Positions 16,743 to 24,385 of a stretch of 43,728 bases of DNA are shown here, piece after piece. Within the stretch, counting starts at the first letter, position 1. Every line of letters begins with the position of its first letter. The stretch spans positions 1 through 43,728 of the forward strand of contig JAGOME010000037.1 of the NCBI GenBank assembly GCA_017993715.1, in the 5' to 3' direction. Under the pieces are notes generated by a model that saw only the letters and a program-made list of their open reading frames with translations, was not told the DNA's origin and did no database searches. This DNA is from Phycicoccus sp. GTDB taxonomy: Bacteria; Actinomycetota; Actinomycetes; Actinomycetales; Dermatophilaceae. The position numbers and the translations under genes were made by a program.

Positions 16743-17921
16743 TCAGTCCTTGTGCGTCTCGCCGGGCAGGGCCAGCATCTGATCCAGCGCCACGCGGGCG
16801 TAGTGCGCGACCTCTGGATCGACCCGGATCGGGTTGACCACCCGCCCCTGCACCAATGACTCCAGAGCCCACACGAGGTGCGGGAGGTCGATGCGGTTCA
16901 TCGTCGAGCAGTAGCAGACATTCTTCTCCAAGAACGAGATCTGCTGCTCGGGGAACATGGTCCCCAGCCGGCGCACGAGGTTGAGCTCGGTCCCGACGAC
17001 CCACTTGGTGCCTGGAGGCGCGGCTGCGACGGTCTTGATGATCTTCTCGGTCGAGCCCACCTCGTCGGCGAGCTCGACGACCTCGTGGCGGCATTCGGGA
17101 TGCACGATCACCTTCACGTCGGGGATCTCACGGCGAGCGGCCTCGACAGCCTCGACCGTGAAGCGGCCGTGAACCGAGCAGTGCCCTCGCCAGAGGATCA
17201 TCGTCGCGTTGTTCAGTTGCTCCGGGGTGAGCCCACCCATGGGCTTGTGCGGATCCCACACCACGCACCCGTCGAGCTCGCCACCGAGATCGCGGACGTA
17301 GGTATTGCGGCCGAGGTGTTGGTCGGGCAGGAACAGGACCTTGCCACCCTCGCCGACCTGATCCAAGGCCCACGTCAGAGCCGTCTTGGCGTTGGACGAC
17401 GTGCAGATCGTGCCCCCGTGACGACCGGTGAAGGCCTTGATGGCGGCGGAGGAGTTCATGTAGGTGACCGGCACGACCTGGTCCGCCAGGCCGATCTCGG
17501 TCAGGTCGTCCCAGCAGTCCTGGACCTGGGCGATGGCGGCCATGTCGGCCATTGAGCACCCGGCCGCCAGGTCGGGCAGGATCACCGTCTGGTCGTCGCT
17601 GGTGAGGATGTCGGCCGACTCAGCCATGAAGTGGACGCCACAAAAGACAATCCATTCGGCATCCGGTCGAGCGGCGGCCTCCTTGGCCAGTTTGAACGAG
17701 TCGCCCGTGGTGTCGGCGAACTCGATGACCTCGTCGCGTTGGTAGTGGTGGCCAAGGACGAACACCCGATCCCCCAAGGCGGCCTTAGCCGCCCGGGCGC
17801 GCTCGACCAGGGCCGGGTCCGAGGGGGAGGGGAGATCGCCGGGACATTCCACGCCACGCTCGGTGTGCAGGTCTGCGCCCGCGCCGAGGACGAGGAGGGG
17901 TAAAGGGCTCGTGGTCGCCAT
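16743..17921 (-). CDS. nadA: Quinolinate synthase A
   Basis: Condenses iminoaspartate with dihydroxyacetone phosphate to give quinolinate in de novo NAD synthesis; a 4Fe-4S enzyme. The 392-residue length fits the longer actinobacterial form. Three cysteine ligands can be placed in AAGCSMADM, HPECRHEVVELAD and KNVCYCSTMN. Other family motifs are LGHHYQRDEVIEFAD, CGVHFMAESADIL and VGTELNLVRRL. The start is ATG 17921 with TACGAT 6 nt upstream; the longer frame to 18044 runs antisense into the kinase gene. nadB and nadC, which usually accompany it in actinobacteria, are not adjacent. It is divergent from glycerate kinase. Confidence 0.96.
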   Translation of the reverse strand: MATTSPLPLLVLGAGADLHTERGVECPGDLPSPSDPALVERARAAKAALGDRVFVLGHHYQRDEVIEFADTTGDSFKLAKEAAARPDAEWIVFCGVHFMAESADILTSDDQTVILPDLAAGCSMADMAAIAQVQDCWDDLTEIGLADQVVPVTYMNSSAAIKAFTGRHGGTICTSSNAKTALTWALDQVGEGGKVLFLPDQHLGRNTYVRDLGGELDGCVVWDPHKPMGGLTPEQLNNATMILWRGHCSVHGRFTVEAVEAARREIPDVKVIVHPECRHEVVELADEVGSTEKIIKTVAAAPPGTKWVVGTELNLVRRLGTMFPEQQISFLEKNVCYCSTMNRIDLPHLVWALESLVQGRVVNPIRVDPEVAHYARVALDQMLALPGETHKD

Positions 17922-17927
17922 GCCCCG

Positions 17928-17933
17928 ATCGTA
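17928..17933 (-). promoter_or_regulatory. -10 element TACGAT of nadA
   Basis: TACGAT, 6-nt spacer CGGGGC, ATG at 17921 on the minus strand. It overlaps a GTATGCC heptamer. Confidence 0.6.
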
Positions 17934-17963
17934 TGCCGCGTGCGGCTCACTGCCATGGCGCCC

Positions 17964-17969
17964 TACGCT
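17964..17969 (+). promoter_or_regulatory. -10 element TACGCT of the glycerate kinase gene
   Basis: TACGCT, 7-nt spacer TGAGGTC, GTG at 17977. Divergent from the nadA promoter, with 30 bp between the two hexamers. Confidence 0.6.
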
Positions 17970-17976
17970 TGAGGTC

Positions 17977-19140
17977 GTGCGCGTGCTCATCGCTCCTGAC
18001 TGTTTTACCGGCACGTTGACGGCGGTGCAGGCGGCCGAGGCCATGGCCCAGGGGTGGCGACGGACCGCCCCAGGCGATCATCTCGATCTGCTGCCGCTCA
18101 GCGATGGTGGCCCTGGCTTCCTCGACGTTATCCAGGGGGCGCTGGGTGGGGAGATGGTGATGGCCAGCGTGAGCGACCCCCTGGGGCGGCCGGTTCCCGC
18201 GGGCGTGCTTGTGGTGCAGGAAGAGGATGGCCGCACCGCCTATCTCGAGGCCGCCAGCGCCTGCGGTCTGCACTTGCTGGCCGCTGACGAGCGCAACCCC
18301 GCCGTCACCTCCACCTATGGGGTCGGGGAGCTGATCGAGGCGGCCCTGACGGTCTCGCCGAATCGGATCGTCATCGGGCTCGGCGGGAGCGGCACCAACG
18401 ACGCCGGGGCGGGGATGCTTGCGGCCCTCGGCGCTGGCCCAGTCGAGGAGCTGGCGCTCGGCGGCCTGGCGCTTGCTGGCGCCCCCGACGACGCGCTCGG
18501 CGGACTGCCGGCCGTGCGCGCGCGGTTCGCCGGCGTGGACCTGATCTTCGCCACGGACGTCGATGTCCCGCTCCTTGGTCTGCAGGGCGCGTCCGCGGTC
18601 TTCGCCCCTCAAAAGGGTGCTGATCCGGCGATGGCTCAGGCCCTCGAGAGCGCCCTGGGCCGCTTCACTGAGATCGTCGACCGGGGGGTCAGCCTCCCGA
18701 TCGACCTGCTGACCGGACGTCCTCGGCGCCTGGATCGAGAGCCCGGCGCGGGTGCCGCTGGTGGCTTGGGCTACGCGCTGGCTCTCCTTGGGGGACGGCG
18801 GGTCAGTGGCGTCGAGACCGTCCTGGATGCCGTTGACATCCAGGGGCGGTTGGTCGGTGCCGACCTGGTCGTCACCGGCGAAGGCCGCTTCGACTGGCAG
18901 AGTCTGCGCGGCAAGGTCGTGGCCGGTGTCAGCGAGCGGGCGGCCGCGCAGGCCGTCCCGGTCGTGGTGCTCGCCGGTCAGGTCCTCGTCGGGCGACGCG
19001 AGACCATGGGTCTCGGGATCAGCGGCACGTATGCCGTGGCAAGCACGCCGGCGCAGGTGGCGGGAGCCATGGCCGACCCGGTGGGGACGCTCGCGCAGCG
19101 GGCTCAGCGGGTGGCCCGGACCTGGTCGCCGCAGCGCTGA
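17977..19140 (+). CDS. Glycerate kinase
   Basis: A 387-residue kinase of the GarK/GlxK-type glycerate 2-kinase family, phosphorylating D-glycerate with ATP. Visible features are the N-terminal LIAPDCFTGTLTAVQAAEAM (family KxSL/T-A-like start), LLPLSDGGPGFLDVI, the glycine-rich GLGGSGTNDAGAGML phosphate-binding segment, and GAGAAGGLGYAL with VVTGEGRFDWQSLRGK. The usual first motif is DSFKG; here it reads DCFTG, losing a lysine that is common in the family. The start is GTG 17977 by leaderless geometry; the in-frame extension to 17863 lies antisense over nadA. M. tuberculosis has the same gene (Rv2205c) beside its HesB gene. Confidence 0.92.
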   Translation: MRVLIAPDCFTGTLTAVQAAEAMAQGWRRTAPGDHLDLLPLSDGGPGFLDVIQGALGGEMVMASVSDPLGRPVPAGVLVVQEEDGRTAYLEAASACGLHLLAADERNPAVTSTYGVGELIEAALTVSPNRIVIGLGGSGTNDAGAGMLAALGAGPVEELALGGLALAGAPDDALGGLPAVRARFAGVDLIFATDVDVPLLGLQGASAVFAPQKGADPAMAQALESALGRFTEIVDRGVSLPIDLLTGRPRRLDREPGAGAAGGLGYALALLGGRRVSGVETVLDAVDIQGRLVGADLVVTGEGRFDWQSLRGKVVAGVSERAAAQAVPVVVLAGQVLVGRRETMGLGISGTYAVASTPAQVAGAMADPVGTLAQRAQRVARTWSPQR

Positions 19141-19175
19141 CCCCCGCGGCCCCGGAGGCATCGGCCGAGAGGACG

Positions 19176-19181
19176 TAAACT
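19176..19181 (+). promoter_or_regulatory. Putative -10 element of the HesB/IscA gene
   Basis: TAAACT in the gap after glycerate kinase, about 96 bp before the ATG at 19278. No good -35 element is visible. This gene would have a real leader and a good Shine-Dalgarno sequence (AAGGAGA), unlike its neighbours. Confidence 0.35.
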
Positions 19182-19277
19182 TGGGCCTACGGGAACATGA
19201 GCGGACGGCCCGTGGTTGTCCACCCAGACAGTCGTTCGTCGTTCTACGCCCCAAGAGTTCAAGGAGATCCCAGACCC

Positions 19278-19640
19278 ATGAGCAATCAGCTCGACACCGA
19301 GGTCGACACCTCGACCCACGGCGTCCTCCTCACCGATGTGGCTGCGGCCAAGGTCAAGTCCCTGCTGGAGCAGGAAGGCCGCGACGACTTGCGGCTGCGG
19401 GTCGGCGTGCAGCCTGGTGGCTGCTCGGGCCTGATCTACCAGCTCTACTTCGACGAGCGCACCCTCGATGGTGACCTCGTGCGGGACTACGACGGTGTCG
19501 AGGTCGTGGTTGACCGGATGAGCGCCCCCTATCTCGAGGGTGCCAGCATCGACTTCGCCGACACCATCGAGAAGCAGGGCTTCACCATCGACAACCCCAA
19601 CGCTGGCAGTTCCTGCGCCTGCGGCGACAGCTTCAGCTGA
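19278..19640 (+). CDS. erpA: A-type iron-sulfur carrier (HesB/IscA/ErpA family)
   Basis: A 120-residue iron-sulfur cluster carrier delivering clusters to apo-enzymes. It has the three invariant cysteines: one in QPGGCSGLIYQ and two in SSCACGDSFS at the C-terminus. The start is ATG 19278 with AAGGAG upstream; an in-frame ATG at 19197 lacks one. Nearby genes need clusters (LipA, NadA, the Rieske protein), which fits but proves nothing. The symbol follows the common actinobacterial annotation; IscA is an equal alternative. A strong terminator follows. The equivalent M. tuberculosis gene is Rv2204c. Confidence 0.92.
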   Translation: MSNQLDTEVDTSTHGVLLTDVAAAKVKSLLEQEGRDDLRLRVGVQPGGCSGLIYQLYFDERTLDGDLVRDYDGVEVVVDRMSAPYLEGASIDFADTIEKQGFTIDNPNAGSSCACGDSFS

Positions 19641-19664
19641 GCCCGCGCGCACTGCCGCGACGAC

Positions 19665-19701
19665 ACGGGGCGGACCCACCGAACTGGTGGGCCCGCCCCG
19701 T
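19665..19701 (+). terminator. Terminator after the HesB/IscA gene
   Basis: ACGGGGCGG pairs with CCGCCCCGT, then one A/C mismatch, then CCCACC/GGTGGG around the loop GAACT (19665-19701). Followed by TCGTTGTCC. It lies between convergent genes and may serve both. Confidence 0.8.
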
Positions 19702-19731
19702 TCGTTGTCCCCAGGGTGGCCGGTCGCCTCC

Positions 19732-20274
19732 TTAGGCTTGACGGCCCATCTGGGTGCTGGGGGAGCGGCGCAGCAGGCGCCAGGGCCTCGCAACAATCAG
19801 GAAGATGGCCAGCCAGGCCAGGAGGAGCCAGCCCAGCCCAAGGGTGGCCGACACGCCTGACACGGACCCATCGGCGCCCTGGGTCATCGTGAGCTCGATC
19901 CAGGGCGCGAGGGCGGGCCGCCCGGTCACCACCTCTCCCGCCGGGGCGGCAGCTTCGGCGCCGTCCCACCAGGCCGTGCCCAAGAAGATGGACCACAGCA
20001 TGAGGACGGCGAAGGACCCCGAGGCGACCCAGGTCGCCCGCGACCATCGTGGCGTGTCAGAGCGGTCGCCGGCTTGAGCTCGCGCGAGGGCCCGGATGCT
20101 GCCTAACCCGTCCAGGGCGGCCGTCGTGCCCTCGGCGGCGGCAGCCTCGGTGAGGTTGGCCCGCAGGTCGCGGCGCATGGCGCGCCGTTCGCCGAAGTAG
20201 ACGTCAAAGCCCTCCAGCCAGAAGTCGTACCGCAGCACGGCGGCCTCAATGCGCATGGTGTCGATCAGAGACAT
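19732..20274 (-). CDS. HAAS/DUF1700-like membrane protein, paralogue 2
   Basis: A 180-residue protein. A soluble helical N-terminus (about residues 1-70) has YDFWLEGFDVYFGERRAMRR and DLRANLTEAAA, typical of domains encoded beside PadR regulators (HAAS/DUF1700 type). Two membrane helices follow (about 80-100 and 145-165), separated by an extracytoplasmic loop of about 40 residues, then a short basic tail (RPWRLLRRS). It is clearly paralogous to the gene at 20335: both share YDFWL, DLRANLTEAAA and PWRLLRRS. AGGGGA precedes the ATG at 20274. Function unknown; probably part of a PadR-controlled membrane module. Confidence 0.75.
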   Translation of the reverse strand: MSLIDTMRIEAAVLRYDFWLEGFDVYFGERRAMRRDLRANLTEAAAAEGTTAALDGLGSIRALARAQAGDRSDTPRWSRATWVASGSFAVLMLWSIFLGTAWWDGAEAAAPAGEVVTGRPALAPWIELTMTQGADGSVSGVSATLGLGWLLLAWLAIFLIVARPWRLLRRSPSTQMGRQA

Positions 20275-20334
20275 GGTCTTGTTCCCCTGGGAGTCGTTAT
20301 GCGTTCATATGGGAAAGGCGGGCCGGGTCGCCCA

Positions 20335-20886
20335 TCAGGATTGAGTCCTGAGGTGTGCACCGGCGGAGCGACGCAGGAGCCGCCAGGGCTGCGCGACCAC
20401 GAGGAACACCACTGCCGCGGGGATGAGCATCCAGGCTGCCGTCGTGGAGTCCAACGCGCCGCTGGCCGAGAACCCCGCCCCGCCCGGCTGGACGTGGACG
20501 GTCGTGTCGGCACCGAGCCAGGGGAAGAGGTCCACCACCACATCCCTGCCGGTGACGCCCGAGGCAAGGACGCCGTTCACCGCGTTGAGCACCGCCCACT
20601 GCATCCCGAGGACGACGAAGGCGAAGGTGATCAGCGCCGCGAAGGCCGCACTGTTCCACCGCGGCCGTGCCGGATCCCGGGGCGCGCTTTGATGAGCCAA
20701 CTGTTTTGGGGAGCCGATGCCGAATAGGGCGCGCGTCATGCCGACGTCCGCCGCGGCCTCGGTCAGGTTGGCACGCAGGTCCTTGACGAGCGCGCGACGT
20801 TGCTTGCGGCGGACGCCCCGAAGGTCAAGCCAGAAGTCGTAAGACTGAACGGCGTTCTCTCGGCGGATCAGCTCGGTCAGTGTCAT
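20335..20886 (-). CDS. HAAS/DUF1700-like membrane protein, paralogue 1
   Basis: A 183-residue protein with the same architecture as its downstream neighbour: N-terminal SYDFWLDLRGVRRKQRRAL and DLRANLTEAAADVGM, a first membrane helix (about 83-105), an extracytoplasmic segment with glycine-rich stretches, a second helix (about 150-170) and a basic end with PWRLLRRS. Its ATG at 20886 overlaps the PadR stop (ATGA), indicating coupled translation. The two copies diverge strongly in the outer loop, consistent with an old tandem duplication. Confidence 0.75.
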   Translation of the reverse strand: MTLTELIRRENAVQSYDFWLDLRGVRRKQRRALVKDLRANLTEAAADVGMTRALFGIGSPKQLAHQSAPRDPARPRWNSAAFAALITFAFVVLGMQWAVLNAVNGVLASGVTGRDVVVDLFPWLGADTTVHVQPGGAGFSASGALDSTTAAWMLIPAAVVFLVVAQPWRLLRRSAGAHLRTQS

Positions 20887-21251
20887 GATGCGGTCCTTTC
20901 AGAGGTGGGTCCGGGGGTGGTGGAGACCGGGTGCGACAGCGTCGAGTCGACGGAGGCGACCAGGTCCTTCCAGGACTGGGTCCTGGTCGCAAGGTCGGTC
21001 AGGCCGGCTGCCGTGGTCCGGTAGTACTTGCGGGCCGGGCCGGAGTCCGAGGCGACCAGTCGAGAGGTCAGGAATCCCTGGGACTCAAGTCGGGTCAAGG
21101 CGGGATATACCGTGCCCTCGGCCAGGTCGGCGAAGCCGGCCTCACGCAGCCGAGTGACGACGGCATACCCATAGGACTCCTGCACGGCTAGCAGGTTGAG
21201 GAGCAGCAGGGAGAGGACTCCCTTGAGCATCTGTGCGTCATGCGTGGGCAT
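20883..21251 (-). CDS. PadR family transcriptional regulator
   Basis: A 122-residue winged-helix repressor. Residues from MLKGVLSLLLLNLLA through ESYGYAVVTRLREAGF and EGTVYPALTRLESQGFL to GPARKYYRTTAAG cover the PadR domain, followed by a C-terminal dimerisation helix. The start is uncertain. ATG 21251 is preferred because a TTGACT/AAACAT promoter with 17-nt spacing ends 6 nt before it; GTG 21266 gives 127 residues. PadR proteins usually repress their own operon in response to small molecules or drugs. It leads an operon with the two membrane proteins at 20335 and 19732 and is divergent from adoK. Confidence 0.9.
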   Translation of the reverse strand: MPTHDAQMLKGVLSLLLLNLLAVQESYGYAVVTRLREAGFADLAEGTVYPALTRLESQGFLTSRLVASDSGPARKYYRTTAAGLTDLATRTQSWKDLVASVDSTLSHPVSTTPGPTSERTAS

Positions 21252-21268
21252 GCCACTATGTTTCACCC

Positions 21269-21293
21269 AGTACCTAGCAAAGTCAAGTACTAG
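21269..21293. promoter_or_regulatory. Candidate PadR operator
   Basis: AGTACCTAG (21269-21277) and AGTACTAG (21286-21293) are near-identical repeats 17 bp apart. Each contains the palindromic GTAC core, and the second touches the TTGACT -35-like element (21281-21286 on the minus strand). AT-rich GTAC-type sites in the regulator's own promoter are usual for PadR proteins. It lies between the divergent PadR and adoK starts, so it could also affect adoK. Confidence 0.5.
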
Positions 21294-21310
21294 AGAAAAG
21301 TGAGGACCAG

Positions 21311-21316
21311 TAGGTT
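21311..21316 (+). promoter_or_regulatory. -10 element TAGGTT of adoK
   Basis: TAGGTT, 6-nt spacer GTCCGA, GTG at 21323. Leaderless geometry. Confidence 0.6.
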
Positions 21317-21322
21317 GTCCGA

Positions 21323-22306
21323 GTGCGCGTCGCTGTCACCGGGTCCATTGCTTCCGACCACCTGATGACCTTTCGGGGTCGGTTCGCCGACTCCTTAGTC
21401 GTCGATCAGCTCGACAAGATCTCGGTGTCCTTTCTCGCTGACACCTTGGAGATCCGCCGCGGGGGCGTGGCGCCCAACATCTGCTTCGGGATGGCGGTGC
21501 TCGGGATGAGCCCGGTCCTGGTCGGCGCCGCCGGGGAGGACTTCGCCGACTACCGCAGCTGGCTGACCCGGCACGGCGTCGACTGCGACCACGTGCGGAT
21601 CTCGACGACCAAGCACACGGCACGGTTCGTCTGCACAACCGACGACGACCTCGCGCAGATGGCGACGTTCTATGCCGGAGCCATGGCCGAGGCGCGGATG
21701 ATCGAGTTGGAGCCGGTCGCCGGCGAGCAGGGCCTGGACCTCGTCCTCATCGGTGCCAACGACCCGGACGCCATGCGCCGCCACACCGATGAATGCCGTG
21801 CGCGGGGCTACCGCTTCGTCGCCGACCCCAGCCAACAGTTGGCCTTCGCCGACGGCCCGTTCATCCGCGAGCTGATCGACGGCGCCGACTACCTGTTCAC
21901 CAACGAGTACGAAGCCCACATCACCGAGAAGAAGACAGGGTGGAGTGCGCAGGAGATCAATGACCGCGTGACGACCCGAGTGATCACTCAGGGCAAGAAC
22001 GGCGCCCTCGTGCTCAGCCAGGGCGCCGACCCGGTCCATGTGCCGGTTGTCCCCGGGGTGACCCAGACCGATCCCACCGGAGTGGGAGACGCCTTCCGGG
22101 CGGGCTTCCTGACAGGGCTGGCGGCCGGTCTCTCTCACGAGCGGTGCGCTCAGATAGGTTCGGTCCTCGCGGCATTCGTGCTGGAGACGGTCGGCACCCA
22201 GGAGTATCTGCCGGGGACGGCGGCGTTCGTCCAGCGACTGGCCGCGGCCTACGGTGACGATGCCGCCGCTGACATCGCCCCACACGTCAGGTGCCCGCGG
22301 GCCTGA
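21323..22306 (+). CDS. adoK: Adenosine kinase, PfkB family
   Basis: A 327-residue ribokinase-family enzyme phosphorylating adenosine to AMP in purine salvage. It closely resembles, as I recall it, M. tuberculosis AdoK (Rv2202c): VTGSIASDHLMTF at the N-terminus, RGGVAPNICFGMAVLG, VGAAGEDFADYRSWL, HTARFVCTTDDD and the long FVADPSQQLA region. The active-site motif is TDPTGVGDAFRAGFLTG with the catalytic Asp. It has the actinobacterial AdoK character rather than the eukaryotic type. The start is GTG 21323 with TAGGTT 6 nt upstream. Its last 16 bp overlap the aat start on the same strand, so aat is probably cotranscribed. Confidence 0.95.
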   Translation: MRVAVTGSIASDHLMTFRGRFADSLVVDQLDKISVSFLADTLEIRRGGVAPNICFGMAVLGMSPVLVGAAGEDFADYRSWLTRHGVDCDHVRISTTKHTARFVCTTDDDLAQMATFYAGAMAEARMIELEPVAGEQGLDLVLIGANDPDAMRRHTDECRARGYRFVADPSQQLAFADGPFIRELIDGADYLFTNEYEAHITEKKTGWSAQEINDRVTTRVITQGKNGALVLSQGADPVHVPVVPGVTQTDPTGVGDAFRAGFLTGLAAGLSHERCAQIGSVLAAFVLETVGTQEYLPGTAAFVQRLAAAYGDDAAADIAPHVRCPRA

Positions 22307-23031
22307 GCGCGTCGCGTCCGGTGCCGTTCCCGCCGATCGAGCCGCCGCCCACCGGTTGGGCGCTGGCGGCCATGCGCCCCCTCCCGGGGGAGGACGTCGT
22401 CGCGGTGGGAGCTGACCTTGATCCAGGGACGCTCCTCGAGGCCTACCGTCACGGGCTGTTTCCGATGGGTCTGGGTCGGCACGGCAGCGGACCCCTCGGC
22501 TGGTGGTCGCCGGACCCGCGCGGCATTCTGCTGCCCGATCAGCTGAGGATCCGGTCGTCCCTGCGTAAGTCCCTGACCCGCTTCGAGATCACCATCGACA
22601 CCGCCTTCGACGACGTCGTCGCGGGCTGCGCCGACCCAGGCCGCGAGGGCCGTTGGATCACCGACGCCGTCGCGCGGGCCTATCACGACCTCCACACTCT
22701 CGGCTGGGCCCATTCGGTCGAGACCTGGCAGGGCGGCCGGCTCGTCGGGGGTTTGTATGGGGTGTCGATCGGGGGGCTCTTCGCCGGGGAGTCGATGTTC
22801 CATCGAGTGCGCGACGCGTCCAAAGTGGCGCTGGTTGGCCTGGCCCGGCTCCTGCTCGCCGACGGTGATCCGCGCCGTCTGGTCGATGTCCAGTGGGCAA
22901 CTCCCCACCTGGAAAGCCTCGGCGTGATCGCTGTCAGCCGAGAGGACTACCGAGCCCGACTCGCCGAGGCGCTGGGCGCACCTCAGCTCGACGTCGGGTC
23001 GGCGACCGACCTGCTGAGGGTGATCACGTAG
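22291..23031 (+). CDS. aat: Leucyl/phenylalanyl-tRNA-protein transferase
   Basis: Adds Leu or Phe from charged tRNA to the N-terminal Lys or Arg of proteins, making N-degrons for ClpS/ClpAP-type degradation. The 246 residues include YRHGLFPMG, WWSPDPRGIL, ITDAVARAYHDLHTLGWAHS and the signature GGLFAGESMFHRVRDASKVAL. The start at GTG 22291 lies inside the adoK end (16-bp overlap). The gene ends 49 bp inside the convergent tusA gene, so their 3' ends are antisense to each other. The enzyme is patchily distributed among actinobacteria, so its place beside adoK is a local feature. Confidence 0.95.
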   Translation: MPAGLSASRPVPFPPIEPPPTGWALAAMRPLPGEDVVAVGADLDPGTLLEAYRHGLFPMGLGRHGSGPLGWWSPDPRGILLPDQLRIRSSLRKSLTRFEITIDTAFDDVVAGCADPGREGRWITDAVARAYHDLHTLGWAHSVETWQGGRLVGGLYGVSIGGLFAGESMFHRVRDASKVALVGLARLLLADGDPRRLVDVQWATPHLESLGVIAVSREDYRARLAEALGAPQLDVGSATDLLRVIT

Positions 23032-23240
23032 CGCGTGTGTTGCGCCTCGTCCGCGACGTGCACGCGGTACCCCTTCAAGCGGACCCAGGCGGGGATGTCG
23101 GAACGTGCTGCCGGATCGTCCGCCCAGATCTCGATCCTGCTGCCCGGCTCGGCGTCCCGGGCCGCTCGGGCTAGGGCGATGACGGGCCGGGGGCAGCGCC
23201 ATCCGCGGGCGTCGATATCAGGACTGCTGGCGCCGTTCAT
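22983..23240 (-). CDS. tusA: TusA-family sulfur carrier protein
   Basis: An 85-residue small sulfur carrier. The conserved CPxP motif is present (GWRCPRPVIALARAA, Cys16), followed by the IEIWADDPAARSDIPAWVRLKG segment typical of the fold. Such proteins accept persulfide sulfur from a cysteine desulfurase and pass it to tRNA thiolation, molybdenum cofactor or other pathways. Its ATG overlaps the stop of the upstream desulfurase-like gene (ATGA), and homologous pairs, sometimes fused, occur next to ctaC in other actinobacteria. Its usual donor partner here lacks the catalytic lysine. Its 3' end overlaps aat by 49 bp. Confidence 0.9.
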   Translation of the reverse strand: MNGASSPDIDARGWRCPRPVIALARAARDAEPGSRIEIWADDPAARSDIPAWVRLKGYRVHVADEAQHTRYVITLSRSVADPTSS

Positions 23241-24379
23241 AGGTCCGTCGTCCCGAGCTCGGCACGCACCTCGGCCACCGCGTCAGCGATCGTCGGCAGT
23301 AAGGCGGTGACCTGGTCGGCCAGACCTGGCGTGGCGCTCGGCAGGGGCAGCGTGATGCGGACGTTGCCGTGGGTCAAGGCCCCCATGGCCGCGAGGACGT
23401 GGCTCGGGCGCAGCGTCGAGGACGTGCAGGCGCTGCCAGAACCGACGGCGAAGCCCCGCCGATCGAAGGCCCGCACGAGCGCCTCGCCGTCGGCATACCA
23501 GGCGCTGAACGTCACGACGTGGGGAAGGCGATCGATGGGGTCTCCCACGACCTCGACATCGGTGACCTCTGCGGCGGCGCCCCGCACGAGGTCGACCAGG
23601 GCTCGGCTGGTCGCGGCGTCCTCGTCCGCGGTGGCCCGCGTTTGCTGCCAGGCTTCTGCGGCCGCGAGGACTGTGGGGACCCAGGGAGTGGCCAGCGACC
23701 GGCCCCACTCGACGTCCCGCCCGGGCGCGCTGGCGTCGAAGCGCACGCCCGGGCGGACGGCCAACACGCCCAACGGGGGGCCACCGAAGACCGCGGCCGA
23801 CCCGACGAACACGTCCCAGGCGTCATCGACGACATCTCGACCCCACGAGGCCGTGCCGTCGAGCAGAAACGGAATGCCGTGGACGCGGCATTCCTCGAAT
23901 GCCGCGGCGACCGGTTGCCGGGTCCCGACCTCGCCGTTAGCCGCGCCCAGGACCGCCGCTGCAAGGGCTGGCGCGCGCAGCGCCTCGGACCAGGCACCCA
24001 GGGTGACGGCCCCGGTCGCCCCCACCTCGACTGGGTGGCGGTCGCCGGCCAGAGCGAGGAGGAGCGATTGGTCGACGGCCGACGTCACTAGGCCGTCACC
24101 GAGTCTGCGCCGGGCTCGTCGCAGTCCCGCGACAGCCGTCTCGAGGGCCTGAGCGGGGGAGGGGTGCAGGGAAAGGGACTCGGGGCGGCAACCCACACCG
24201 TCGGCGAGGACGGCTCGACCGGTCTGCAGCAGGTGGTTGGCCTGGCGACCTTCGCGATGAAGCCGAGCCGGATCGGCCCAGCCTGCGTCGAGCGCGGCCA
24301 CGAAGGTGTCCCTCGCCAAGGGGTGCAAGGGTGCGGCTGCGGCGTCCAGAAAGACCCTCTCTGAGGAACGATTCGCCAC
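23237..24379 (-). CDS. Cysteine desulfurase-like protein lacking the PLP lysine
   Basis: A 380-residue fold-type I aminotransferase class V protein, clearly of NifS/IscS ancestry. N-terminal FLDAAAAPLHP matches the YLDNAATTP start, NGEVGTRQPV the ETG..QP loop, and FLLDGTASWG the PLP-phosphate aspartate region (Asp174). GSGSACTSS with Cys318, followed by PSHVLAAMG, is the persulfide loop. The PLP-binding SxHKxxGP motif reads GSAAVFGGPP, so the lysine is Val197 and the histidine is Ala. The whole protein contains no lysine. The stacking histidine after VE is also Gln104. It therefore cannot form the usual internal aldimine. It starts at GTG 24379 with TAACGT 6 nt upstream and overlaps tusA by 4 nt. 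The frame is intact with normal codon use, so it looks maintained rather than decayed. Confidence 0.85.
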   Translation of the reverse strand: MANRSSERVFLDAAAAPLHPLARDTFVAALDAGWADPARLHREGRQANHLLQTGRAVLADGVGCRPESLSLHPSPAQALETAVAGLRRARRRLGDGLVTSAVDQSLLLALAGDRHPVEVGATGAVTLGAWSEALRAPALAAAVLGAANGEVGTRQPVAAAFEECRVHGIPFLLDGTASWGRDVVDDAWDVFVGSAAVFGGPPLGVLAVRPGVRFDASAPGRDVEWGRSLATPWVPTVLAAAEAWQQTRATADEDAATSRALVDLVRGAAAEVTDVEVVGDPIDRLPHVVTFSAWYADGEALVRAFDRRGFAVGSGSACTSSTLRPSHVLAAMGALTHGNVRITLPLPSATPGLADQVTALLPTIADAVAEVRAELGTTDL

Positions 24380-24385
24380 GCCCGC

